From Spirochaetales bacterium (GTDB taxonomy: Bacteria; Spirochaetota; Spirochaetia; ARS1246), in NCBI GenBank assembly GCA_018644745.1, contig JABGPX010000642.1, positions 1 through 6,739 of the forward strand: a stretch of DNA of 6,739 nt, read 5' to 3'. Each line of letters opens with the position of its first letter. Positions within the stretch are counted from its first letter, which is position 1. The notes beneath the pieces were generated by a model. It was not told where the DNA came from, did not search any database, and worked only from the letters and a program-made list of their open reading frames with translations. The position numbers were made by a program, and so were the translations under genes. Below, piece after piece: positions 1-5,876 of the stretch.

Positions 1-571
1 GATAACATTCATTCCAACCTAGGCGGCGATATATAGATATTGTTTTTAGATTGTTTGTATCAGAAGCTCCAAACACTTCTTGCGCTAATTCCGGAGCCGT
101 TCCTGTAAGCAGAAGCGCCTGTTCTTTAGCAGCGATTTCCGGGAGAAACTCGATCGGCAAGTCAAGATAATCGGACTCCCTGACTCCCCGACGATATTCG
201 GCGACATAAATCCGTTTTTTTCTAGCATCAATTACCGGCAGTACCAGTCCTTCGAACCAATCCAGACCGTAAGCCATCGCATCGAGGGTCGGAATGCTCA
301 CCACGGGCACGCCCGCACCTGCGGATAGCCCTTTTGCGGTCGCCATTCCAATTCTGAGTCCTGTAAACGATCCCGGACCACCCGCGCAAACAATCAGTTG
401 TAGATCGGAAAGCGATATTCCTGCCTCGTCGAGTAGCGACTTAATTGCAGGCATCCCAATTTCAGCGTGTTTGAGGCCTATGTTTTTTACCATGTCGTAG
501 GACTCTCCACATGATGTGGAGAGTCCCAGTCCGAATACTTCGGTTGCGGTGTCGATATTTAATATATTCAT
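1..571 (-). CDS. tsaB: tRNA t6A37 biosynthesis protein TsaB (3' end cut off by window edge)
   Basis: TsaB is the catalytically inactive Kae1/TsaD-like scaffold that works with TsaD and TsaE in the cytoplasm to put threonylcarbamoyl on A37 of ANN-decoding tRNAs. I translated the minus strand from the ATG at 571 and found 190 uninterrupted codons to the edge. The family usually has about 220-240 residues, so roughly the last 30-50 are missing. Visible signatures are the N-terminal ASKHA strand NILNIDTATE (residues 2-11), a helix containing HAE (35-37), the hallmark GPGSFTGLRIG (65-75) followed by ATAKGL (77-82), and DARKKRIYVAEY (115-126), which corresponds to the family's DAR..EVY segment. The start codon overlaps the tsaE stop as ATGA and has only a weak GGA upstream, so translation is probably coupled to tsaE. 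Codons 16-24 form a nearly perfect palindrome, described separately. The family call is secure. Confidence 0.95.
   Translation of the reverse strand, partial: MNILNIDTATEVFGLGLSTSCGESYDMVKNIGLKHAEIGMPAIKSLLDEAGISLSDLQLIVCAGGPGSFTGLRIGMATAKGLSAGAGVPVVSIPTLDAMAYGLDWFEGLVLPVIDARKKRIYVAEYRRGVRESDYLDLPIEFLPEIAAKEQALLLTGTAPELAQEVFGASDTNNLKTISIYRRLGWNECY
500..526. repeat. 27-base palindrome inside tsaB (13-base arms, 1-base centre)
   Basis: The plus strand reads GGACTCTCCACAT, then one G, then ATGTGGAGAGTCC. The arms are 13 bases and perfectly complementary. The element covers exactly codons 16-24 of tsaB (GLSTSCGES), early in the gene and about 45 bases after the start codon. In RNA it would fold into a very tight hairpin; as DNA it is a symmetrical site. 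There is no T-tract behind it, so it is not a terminator. Its function is unknown; it may be chance, a protein-binding site or an mRNA structure. Confidence 0.7.
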
Positions 572-1005
572 TGAAGTTGTTCCAGCATTTTGGGCGGACC
601 GGTTAATTTCATTTTGCGTGAGAGGTCCTTTTCAATGGTTATTTCTACTACCAGTTCATCGGAATTTAAAAAGCTCTTTGCCTTTTCACCCCATTCTATA
701 ATCGAAACAGCACTGCCGGAAGTAAGCTCCCCGAAGCCCATCAGTTCGAGTTCCTCATCGGAGCCGGTTCGGTATAAGTCGATGTGCCGCATATTCAGGT
801 TGCCTTGATACTCCGAGACAATTGAGAAACTAGGACTAGTTACCTGCTCGGTAATTCCGAGGCCTTCGGCGATCCCTTTCGCAATAATGGTTTTTCCCGC
901 ACCGAGGGGACCTGTGAGGATCACGACGCTGCCCGGCCTAACTGTGTCTGCTATCTGTAAACCAAAATTATATGTCTGCTCGGGATTTTGCGATATTTTT
1001 TCCAT
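568..1005 (-). CDS. tsaE: tRNA t6A37 biosynthesis ATPase TsaE (YjeE family)
   Basis: TsaE is the small P-loop ATPase that binds the TsaB-TsaD dimer and drives the t6A catalytic cycle in the cytoplasm. The 145-residue product is a normal full length for the family (E. coli TsaE is about 150). The Walker A loop GPLGAGKT is at residues 32-39. It is followed by the switch-like VTSPSFSIVSEY (55-66), where most members have VTSPTF, then HIDLYR (74-79) with the conserved Asp76, and IIEWGEKA (102-109) with the conserved Glu-Trp. An AGGA lies 9 bases before the ATG. The same AGGA lies inside a candidate promoter -10 element, so leader length is uncertain. The TGA stop overlaps the tsaB ATG by four bases (568-571), a classic coupled pair. 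A 168-base gap separates it from the PilZ gene upstream, so the tsaE-tsaB pair may be its own transcription unit. Confidence 0.96.
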   Translation of the reverse strand: MEKISQNPEQTYNFGLQIADTVRPGSVVILTGPLGAGKTIIAKGIAEGLGITEQVTSPSFSIVSEYQGNLNMRHIDLYRTGSDEELELMGFGELTSGSAVSIIEWGEKAKSFLNSDELVVEITIEKDLSRKMKLTGPPKMLEQLQ

Positions 1006-1173
1006 CCAATTGAATCCTAGAGAAAAACAAGAGAGAGGTCAATTATCTCGGACGAATAAGCGGGAGCCTCTGATTACTGCAATATTTACACGTGCTAAGA
1101 TCAAACCACAATTTTAAATAGGACTGAATTCGGTAAACTAGACAAAATGCGGGCTATTCGACGCGACCAAAGG
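1006..1173. other. intergenic gap between the PilZ gene and tsaE
   Basis: These 168 bases are AT-richer than their neighbours. Apart from the promoter candidates near tsaE I see no stem-loop followed by a T-tract on the minus strand, so no intrinsic terminator for the PilZ transcript is evident. A short GACC-TTT-GGTC hairpin lies at the very end of the PilZ gene (about 1166-1176), but it has only four base pairs and no T-run. Read-through from the flagellar genes into tsaE is therefore possible. Confidence 0.6.
1014..1042 (-). promoter_or_regulatory. candidate sigma-70-type promoter for tsaE-tsaB
   Basis: On the minus strand TTGACC (1042-1037; 5 of 6 to TTGACA) is followed after 17 bases by TAGGAT (1019-1014; 4 of 6 to TATAAT). 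The spacer (1036-1020) is mostly pyrimidine. A start about 7 bases downstream would fall one or two bases before the tsaE ATG at 1005, giving a nearly leaderless mRNA. The spacing and -35 are good but the -10 is mediocre. A second, weaker pair, TTTACC (1137-1132) and TAAAAT (1116-1111) with a 15-base spacer, lies further upstream and would give an ordinary leader. Confidence 0.35.
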
Positions 1174-2277
1174 TCATCCAACGCCGCTGTACTCGTATAT
1201 AAATTCGTTAATTCTGTTGATATTTTTCTTGGACACCCGGGTGAACATGATGTGCATAATATAACCCATTGTGTCTTCTTTTCGCGTGTTTATTACTTTG
1301 CCATAGAGAGATACGGGAGAACCTCTCACAGTTTCGAAATCCAGCTTAATAAGGGAGCCTTTTTGGAGGACGCGGGAAGCCCGCACGCTGCACCCACCCG
1401 CGGAAATTTCTATTACAGTGCCAAGGGAGTTTCGTTTTGTCTCTACGAAAGCTTTTTTCGTTTGATTTCGCCCTGAGCCGGAGGTGAGAATTCGGACCGG
1501 GTAGAAGTAACAAGGTCTATCAAGAGCCTTTCTGCGGTATCTGCGCTGTTTTGATTTTAGGATTTTGTTGCTGTGCTGTATAAAGGCGGATGGAACTCCT
1601 TTCATTGTGTTGTATCCGCTGATTTTGGAGACGAAGGAATAACCCTCGCCATTTGCTCTCCAGAAAAACATTTTTACAGGCGACCATTTCTGCCATCTGA
1701 CTTGGTTCCCTGAGTCTCCGATTGGAACCTCTATGGCGATATTGTCTTTGAGCACCGATACAATCCGACTTTGATACCGTTCTCCATCATTTACACTGAT
1801 TGCAATTTTTTGGTTTGTTTTCAACTGTCTCGATGTGGAATAGCTGGCAGACTTCTGGCTGTTCCGTTCGATAATCTGCTTTACCCGGTACAGGGTTAGC
1901 TTCTGGGCCTCTTTTGCTTCATCCGTGGATACCTGATCGTCAATTCCTTGAACTGCTTTCCTAAGAAACGAGTCGAGCTGAGCGGAATTTGAGAGTAATG
2001 CATACGGGTTTCGTACTTTGTATCTTTCAGCGATGAACTCAAGGGCTTTTACGTGAGTCTTTGAAAGCCCGAGCTTTGCCGCCCTTCTTCGGAAGGTGCT
2101 TTTTCGGAACTTGGCGTTTCCCCCTTTTTTGCCCGATGATTTTTTGTTTGTGGCCGCACCGGCAATTATGAGAAAAATAACGACCGCGCCGATAACAATA
2201 CTCATGATAACGATTGTTGAGGTATCGGCGGTTCTGACGAATGTTGTGCCGTAGTTAACCTGGAGCGGGTACATCAT
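1174..2277 (-). CDS. membrane-anchored PilZ-domain protein, probable c-di-GMP receptor
   Basis: The 367-residue product has one hydrophobic segment at about 21-42 followed by a basic stretch (44-65, many Lys/Arg). This predicts the N-terminus outside and the rest in the cytoplasm. Residues about 67-140 are helical and charged. Residues about 150-235 look like the YcgR-type N-terminal beta domain that precedes many PilZ domains. Residues about 243-362 are the PilZ domain, with the RxxxR motif as RRYRR (245-249) and the second motif as EISAGG (290-295). The usual second motif is D/NxSxxG, so Glu290 is a conservative change at a ligand-contact position. The family binds cyclic di-GMP and often adjusts flagellar function. 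The start overlaps the stop of the upstream unknown gene (ATGA, 2274-2277) and no clear Shine-Dalgarno precedes it, so translation is probably coupled. A second ATG follows directly. Domain call is firm; ligand binding and target are inferred. Confidence 0.88.
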   Translation of the reverse strand: MMYPLQVNYGTTFVRTADTSTIVIMSIVIGAVVIFLIIAGAATNKKSSGKKGGNAKFRKSTFRRRAAKLGLSKTHVKALEFIAERYKVRNPYALLSNSAQLDSFLRKAVQGIDDQVSTDEAKEAQKLTLYRVKQIIERNSQKSASYSTSRQLKTNQKIAISVNDGERYQSRIVSVLKDNIAIEVPIGDSGNQVRWQKWSPVKMFFWRANGEGYSFVSKISGYNTMKGVPSAFIQHSNKILKSKQRRYRRKALDRPCYFYPVRILTSGSGRNQTKKAFVETKRNSLGTVIEISAGGCSVRASRVLQKGSLIKLDFETVRGSPVSLYGKVINTRKEDTMGYIMHIMFTRVSKKNINRINEFIYEYSGVG

Positions 2278-3182
2278 AATATACCGTGGGCGCGAAGAGC
2301 TGTGTGAAAAGCGCCGAGTTTTGGTGCCACCTCATATTCCAAGAGGTCGCCGATGAGGACCGTATCTCCGGTCTCCATCGCCGACATTAACTCTCGGAGA
2401 AAGTCGTTTAAAGACAGAGTAAACTCTTTGGTGCTTGCTCCCTCTATATTCAGTAATCCAAGATCAACGTGGGATTTCTCTCCGAGATAATGTAAAACTC
2501 GAATCATTCTTTGCACAGTTTCGATAAACTTTGCCAGTTTCATCATAGCTTCTACATCCTTCCCGGTTTGCAGCAGTATTGCTACATCCCCAATATTCCC
2601 TAACATTGTGTCGAGGATTGACATAGTTGCCTTTAGTTCTGTTTCCGGGTCTGATATTTCACGAATCCTCGACGATAGTACCAGCAGAAGCTCAGAAATG
2701 AACTTGAGAAGGGCGGAAAAAGCGTCCTGCCGGATCGGCCCTTCACTGGAAATACCGGATTCCGAGGCAAGTTGCAGGAATTGACTTCCGAATGACAGAC
2801 GTTCCGAGCCGGGAATGGGAAGGACTGCGTCAATCATTTCCCCGACGTCCTCCGCGCCTTTCATGAGATCCCGGATAAATGCTGATTCAGGATCCGCATT
2901 TTCCTGAATCAGTTCGAGGAAACGGGCCACGGCGCTAAGTTTATCAAAAGCCAGATCCATAGGATGATGGGCGATTATTTCTAGTACAGAGATGTCCTGC
3001 ACAGGATCATCTTTCCAATCGAGCTTTGAACCTAATGGAACATTAGTATCATCCCTTCTAATCTCGGCTATGGTAAAACCGTTGGTTTCCAGCCATTCCT
3101 GAAGACCGTCGATAACCTCGCCTAGTACATGCTCCTGTTCAAGGGTGAAATCAATTTTTTCACCGTTTATCCGTATTTCCAA
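2274..3182 (-). CDS. hypothetical helical protein of the flagellar locus (TTG start)
   Basis: I do not recognise this 302-residue protein as a named family. It has no signal peptide or membrane segment, is acidic, and is mostly amphipathic helix. The first 45 residues (MEIRINGEKIDF, then a helix from about 15-34, then FTIAEIRR) have the strand-strand-helix-strand rhythm of a small beta-grasp fold. Residues 75-235 are predicted long helices. The C-terminal part contains ETGDTVLIGDLLEYEVAPKL (270-289), which resembles helical segments I have seen in unnamed flagellar-locus proteins of other bacteria. The start is TTG at 3182, supported by GAGGT (3193-3189) six bases upstream. It lies 54 bases after fliD and overlaps the PilZ gene by four bases. 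By position it might be an export chaperone or regulatory partner acting with FliD or the PilZ protein; that is inference only. Confidence 0.85.
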   Translation of the reverse strand: MEIRINGEKIDFTLEQEHVLGEVIDGLQEWLETNGFTIAEIRRDDTNVPLGSKLDWKDDPVQDISVLEIIAHHPMDLAFDKLSAVARFLELIQENADPESAFIRDLMKGAEDVGEMIDAVLPIPGSERLSFGSQFLQLASESGISSEGPIRQDAFSALLKFISELLLVLSSRIREISDPETELKATMSILDTMLGNIGDVAILLQTGKDVEAMMKLAKFIETVQRMIRVLHYLGEKSHVDLGLLNIEGASTKEFTLSLNDFLRELMSAMETGDTVLIGDLLEYEVAPKLGAFHTALRAHGIL

Positions 3183-3188
3183 GTAGGT

Positions 3189-3193
3189 ACCTC
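3189..3193 (-). promoter_or_regulatory. Shine-Dalgarno that decides a TTG start
   Basis: GAGGT on the minus strand lies six bases upstream of the TTG at 3182. No ATG occurs near the beginning of this reading frame, and the TTG gives a natural start (MEIRINGE, with TTG read as Met). This supports the non-ATG start for the 302-residue protein. Confidence 0.7.
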
Positions 3194-3236
3194 AGTTCTC
3201 CTATCGCCTTATTTACTGTATGGCTGCTGTACTCTA

Positions 3237-5261
3237 TTAGCGATTAGAGCTGTTATTAAAATTATCAATCTGCTGCGAACTCTGTTCAAGAGTATTGAGT
3301 GAACCTTCCATTGTCGCAAACTGCTGCTTATATTTCTGCTCGAGATCAATGAGCTTTTCCTGCTCGGTTTCTATGCTCGTTGAAGTCCTCGAAATCCGGC
3401 CGTCTATGGTGGCAAGTCGTGTGGCGATGAGCCCGCCGGTTTCCACATAATTCTTGACATAGGTGTCGAGTTTGTACGCAACCCCTTCGTTAACTATGAG
3501 ATCTTGATCTGTGTCTTGGCCAAAAAGCTCTTTTATTGCCGGGAGATTAGATTCGAGCGCCTGATCGAGTATTTCTTCATCAATTTCGATGTATCCCCGT
3601 AGTCTTGATCGATTAACGGAGCCTGAACTCGATCCAACCGAGTTTGTGGAGACTCCGATTTGATCAAGAAGAGCGAGTTCTCTGCCGAGTGAAGTTGGAT
3701 ATGGATTCATAAGAATTGTCTGGAGACTCGATTTGAGCCGCATGAGAGTCATGTCACCTTGGAGTAATCCAAGCCGGTCGTAGGCGCTGGTTCGCTCTTC
3801 GTCGGTAAGATAGCTAATCTCTTCGATAATATCTTCGGATCTGCCTGTTACAATATTTATCTCCGAGAGGAGTTCATCATAATAGCCGACAAGTGCGATA
3901 ATTGCCTCTTTGACACCTTCTCGATCCGGTTCCACATCCAGCTTTACCGGATCTTCGCTGGAATTTTTCAAATTGAGAGTAACGCCAAGAAGCAGATCGT
4001 CGATTGTATTTGTATCTCGGCGTACCTCAATGCCCTCCATATAGATAACCGCGTCTGAGGCGGTTTCCACCGGATTGAGGGGGGTGTAATCTCCACGGGC
4101 TTCCGGATCAAATATTTTTACTGATTTTATCTGAATCTGACGGTGAGTATTTGCGTTGCGCACCTGCAGCGCGTCAACTGAATCAAGATAGTCGGATAGT
4201 TTGATGGAAATTTTCTGTGTTCCTGCTCCATCGGTAACGGGAGTTAGAGGAAAAGTAGATCCTCCACCATTGATGAAGAATACGTTCATGTCATCGTTTT
4301 TTTCAGGGGGTGGGGCAGGGGACCATTCTGGGACAAGAACCCGCGAGGATTCATTAGAAATTTCGATACCTTGATACAGTATTCCGTCTGCATCCGGGAT
4401 CGCCGGCCCCTTTGGCGGGGTGGGTGGCGTATAATTGTATGGTAAAACTTCTACTTCATATTCTATTTCGAGGGTAAGGTTCGCCTTTGAGACGACCACC
4501 GGCGTAATCGGAATTTGTGCCTCGCCGCCGGGAAGCACCATCGCCGCTCCCCCTTCAAACTGTATTATAGAATCGGTGAGAGGCTTTTCCAACCGGTTGA
4601 ATGTGCCGGTGCTCATCGCGAAATTCCTTGCCGCGGTGTCCGAAGTTTTCAGCAAGCCGGTTTCGAGACCCCACTCGAGGGCGTCGTCGGAAAACCTCAT
4701 GGTATTCTCGGCACCTGTTTTTGCCGATTCGATGAGTATTACCTGTGTTGTGGATGTATTCGGCACCACCCGGGCGCTCAGAATGTCTTTGGATCGGCTG
4801 TTGAGGGTATTTGCGAAGTCCTTTAGACTCCCGCCCCGAAAGTTAAATGATATATCTTTTTCGCCAACAGTGAAGGTAAAACGGCCTTCATTTACTTCGA
4901 AATCTCGATCGAGGGTACCGGAAAGAAAGCGATCACGGCCAGCGAGGCTTTCTACAGTTATTTCGGTGCTTTCGGGAGATGCTTCTCTCGTGGCTGTGGC
5001 GGTGAGAATCGATTCATCAGAAGAATTTGATATCCTGTCATTGAATGGGTTTTCAAACCCGTAGAGGGCCTTTGAGGCGTCTCTGACGCGGGCTAGGGAC
5101 CGATTTACGGTTTGCCAGGCCTTTTTTACAATTTTGGTTTCTTCGAGCTCGCTTTCCATGCGTTCCATGCCGATCCTTTCGACCGCCATGAGCTCTTCGA
5201 CCATTTTTTCGGTGTTATATTTGCTCGTGCCGGGAACACCTGGAATCGATATGTCTGACAT
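3237..5261 (-). CDS. fliD: flagellar filament cap protein FliD (hook-associated protein 2)
   Basis: FliD caps the growing filament and inserts flagellin subunits; in spirochaetes this happens in the periplasm. At 674 residues it is far longer than the roughly 470 of enteric FliD but close to spirochaetal sizes. The start MSDISIPGVPGTSKYNTEKMVEELM is typical of FliD_N (about 8-108), with a leading coiled-coil stretch at 20-65. Residues about 210-400 form an insertion with two proline-rich linkers (278-290 and 311-320) around beta-rich sequence. FliD_C covers about 403-660, including GVTLNLK (426-432), the LVGYYDELLSEI helix (457-468), LGLLQGDMTLMRLKSSL (497-513), and a final Gln/Glu-rich coiled coil (620-665). 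A GGAGG (5274-5270) lies eight bases before the ATG. A strong terminator lies only 34 bases upstream of the start, so fliD is separated transcriptionally from flaG, at least in part. Confidence 0.96.
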   Translation of the reverse strand: MSDISIPGVPGTSKYNTEKMVEELMAVERIGMERMESELEETKIVKKAWQTVNRSLARVRDASKALYGFENPFNDRISNSSDESILTATATREASPESTEITVESLAGRDRFLSGTLDRDFEVNEGRFTFTVGEKDISFNFRGGSLKDFANTLNSRSKDILSARVVPNTSTTQVILIESAKTGAENTMRFSDDALEWGLETGLLKTSDTAARNFAMSTGTFNRLEKPLTDSIIQFEGGAAMVLPGGEAQIPITPVVVSKANLTLEIEYEVEVLPYNYTPPTPPKGPAIPDADGILYQGIEISNESSRVLVPEWSPAPPPEKNDDMNVFFINGGGSTFPLTPVTDGAGTQKISIKLSDYLDSVDALQVRNANTHRQIQIKSVKIFDPEARGDYTPLNPVETASDAVIYMEGIEVRRDTNTIDDLLLGVTLNLKNSSEDPVKLDVEPDREGVKEAIIALVGYYDELLSEINIVTGRSEDIIEEISYLTDEERTSAYDRLGLLQGDMTLMRLKSSLQTILMNPYPTSLGRELALLDQIGVSTNSVGSSSGSVNRSRLRGYIEIDEEILDQALESNLPAIKELFGQDTDQDLIVNEGVAYKLDTYVKNYVETGGLIATRLATIDGRISRTSTSIETEQEKLIDLEQKYKQQFATMEGSLNTLEQSSQQIDNFNNSSNR

Positions 5262-5290
5262 GTTCCTGCCCTCCCCCCGAGGTCGGTGCT

Positions 5291-5333
5291 AAAGCAAAAA
5301 AGCCGGCACGTGCATAGGGCGCACACCGGCTTT
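5291..5333 (-). terminator. intrinsic terminator after flaG
   Basis: On the minus strand AAAGCCGG (5333-5326) pairs with CCGGCTTT (5306-5299). The intervening sequence can extend the stem through wobble pairs and GC pairs to a small CCTAT-type loop, and the stem is followed by TTTTTT and then GCTTT. The hairpin begins 54 bases after the flaG stop. The plus strand has only three T residues after the stem, so the element mainly stops leftward transcription from flaB-flaG. fliD begins 34 bases beyond it. Confidence 0.88.
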
Positions 5334-5348
5334 GCGGGTTGCAGGATA

Positions 5349-5376
5349 TTATCTGCTGGTCAGCGCCAGTGCTTTG
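5349..5376 (-). promoter_or_regulatory. weak candidate sigma-28 (FliA) promoter upstream of fliD
   Basis: On the minus strand CAAA (5376-5373) is followed after 16 bases by GCAGATAA (5356-5349), which matches seven of eight positions of the flagellar sigma-28 -10 element GCCGATAA; the -35 TAAA is matched at three of four. A start near 5342 would put the terminator hairpin inside the fliD leader. The short motif could be chance. Confidence 0.28.
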
Positions 5377-5386
5377 CGCGCCGCTT

Positions 5387-5761
5387 TCAGATTATCTCGT
5401 CGACCAACAGCCCGATAGCTTCCCTTATACGCACATGCAATCGCTGCAATACTGCCGGGGGAATCTCCTTAATTACCTTATCGGTTTGGCTGTCAATCAC
5501 CTTTACCACAACCTGATTCAGTTCTTCGTTGATTGAAAACCGGAGTCTCTTATTGAAAAACCTGGTGTATTTAACTATATCACTGAGATACCGTTCTACC
5601 TGTATCCGATCCTGTTTTGTTTCGGCCGCGGCTTCAGATAGCTTCTTCGCGACATCTTTCGCCTGCCGTAAGGCCTTCGTGTCGATCGGCTTGGGTCGAT
5701 TTACAATCTCTTGAACTGGCGCACTACTACTTCGGGCAATTCCTGTGATATCCAGTTCCAT
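5387..5761 (-). CDS. flaG: flagellar protein FlaG
   Basis: The 124-residue product matches the FlaG family, small proteins encoded between flagellin and fliD that affect filament length or assembly; their biochemical role is not well defined. The N-terminal 50 residues are polar and probably flexible or helical. The conserved core is at 72-120: LRFSINEELNQVVVKVIDSQ is the beta-hairpin typical of FlaG, followed by DKVIKEIPP (94-102) and a closing helix ending in GLLVDEII. The length is normal for the family. AGAGG (5772-5768) lies six bases, all A, before the ATG at 5761. It follows flaB by 115 bases containing two stem-loops and is followed by a strong terminator, so it is probably the last gene of the main flaB transcript. 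Confidence 0.93.
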   Translation of the reverse strand: MELDITGIARSSSAPVQEIVNRPKPIDTKALRQAKDVAKKLSEAAAETKQDRIQVERYLSDIVKYTRFFNKRLRFSINEELNQVVVKVIDSQTDKVIKEIPPAVLQRLHVRIREAIGLLVDEII

Positions 5762-5780
5762 TTTTTTCCTCTCAATAAAC

Positions 5781-5810
5781 GACAGAGAGGGGGCGCGAGC
5801 CCCTCCTGTC
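5781..5810 (-). other. GC-rich stem-loop between flaB and flaG
   Basis: On the minus strand GACAGGAGGGG (5810-5800) pairs with CCCCTC-T-CTGTC with a single bulged T, around a CTCGCGC-type loop. It is followed by GTTTATTG rather than a true T-run, so termination would be weak. It ends eight bases before the flaG Shine-Dalgarno. It may stabilise the abundant flaB mRNA 3' end, cause partial termination, or dampen flaG translation. Confidence 0.65.
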
Positions 5811-5820
5811 TGATTTTCAG

Positions 5821-5849
5821 CAAAAAGGTGACGTCCGGAAGCCTCTTTG
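5821..5849 (-). other. stem-loop just after flaB
   Basis: On the minus strand CAAAGAGG (5849-5842) pairs with CCTTTTTG (5828-5821), an eight-base-pair stem with one G-T pair and a 13-base loop. It begins 27 bases after the flaB stop. The T-run is inside the stem rather than after it and GC content is low, so it is at best a weak terminator or a 3'-end structure. Confidence 0.45.
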
Positions 5850-5876
5850 CTATCATCTGAACGGAGTTTACGGGGA

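Noticed and set aside
1111..1137. TTTACC-N15-TAAAAT as the main tsaE promoter
   Set aside because: The spacer is short and the -35 matches only four of six positions. It is kept as a weaker alternative inside the tsaE promoter entry.
1166..1176. GACC-TTT-GGTC hairpin at the end of the PilZ gene as a terminator
   Set aside because: It has only four base pairs, overlaps the stop codon region and has no T-run after it.
1147..1476. 109-codon plus-strand open frame opposite the PilZ gene
   Set aside because: It mostly overlaps the 3' end of the clear PilZ coding sequence in antisense, shows no family features, and no clear ribosome site was seen.
3183..3236. GGCGATAG in the fliD to hypothetical-gene gap as a sigma-28 -10 element
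   Set aside because: It matches only six of eight positions, and no TAAA-like -35 lies at the required distance.
4435..5064. 209-codon plus-strand open frame antisense to fliD
   Set aside because: It lies wholly within fliD. Its translation is rich in Ser, Arg and Val with no recognisable domain, no good ribosome site was seen, and it looks like a by-product of fliD codon usage.
5126..5326. Minus-strand 66-codon frame spanning the fliD start
   Set aside because: It is out of frame with fliD, crosses the terminator and resembles no known protein; the fliD frame with its GGAGG site is clearly the real one.
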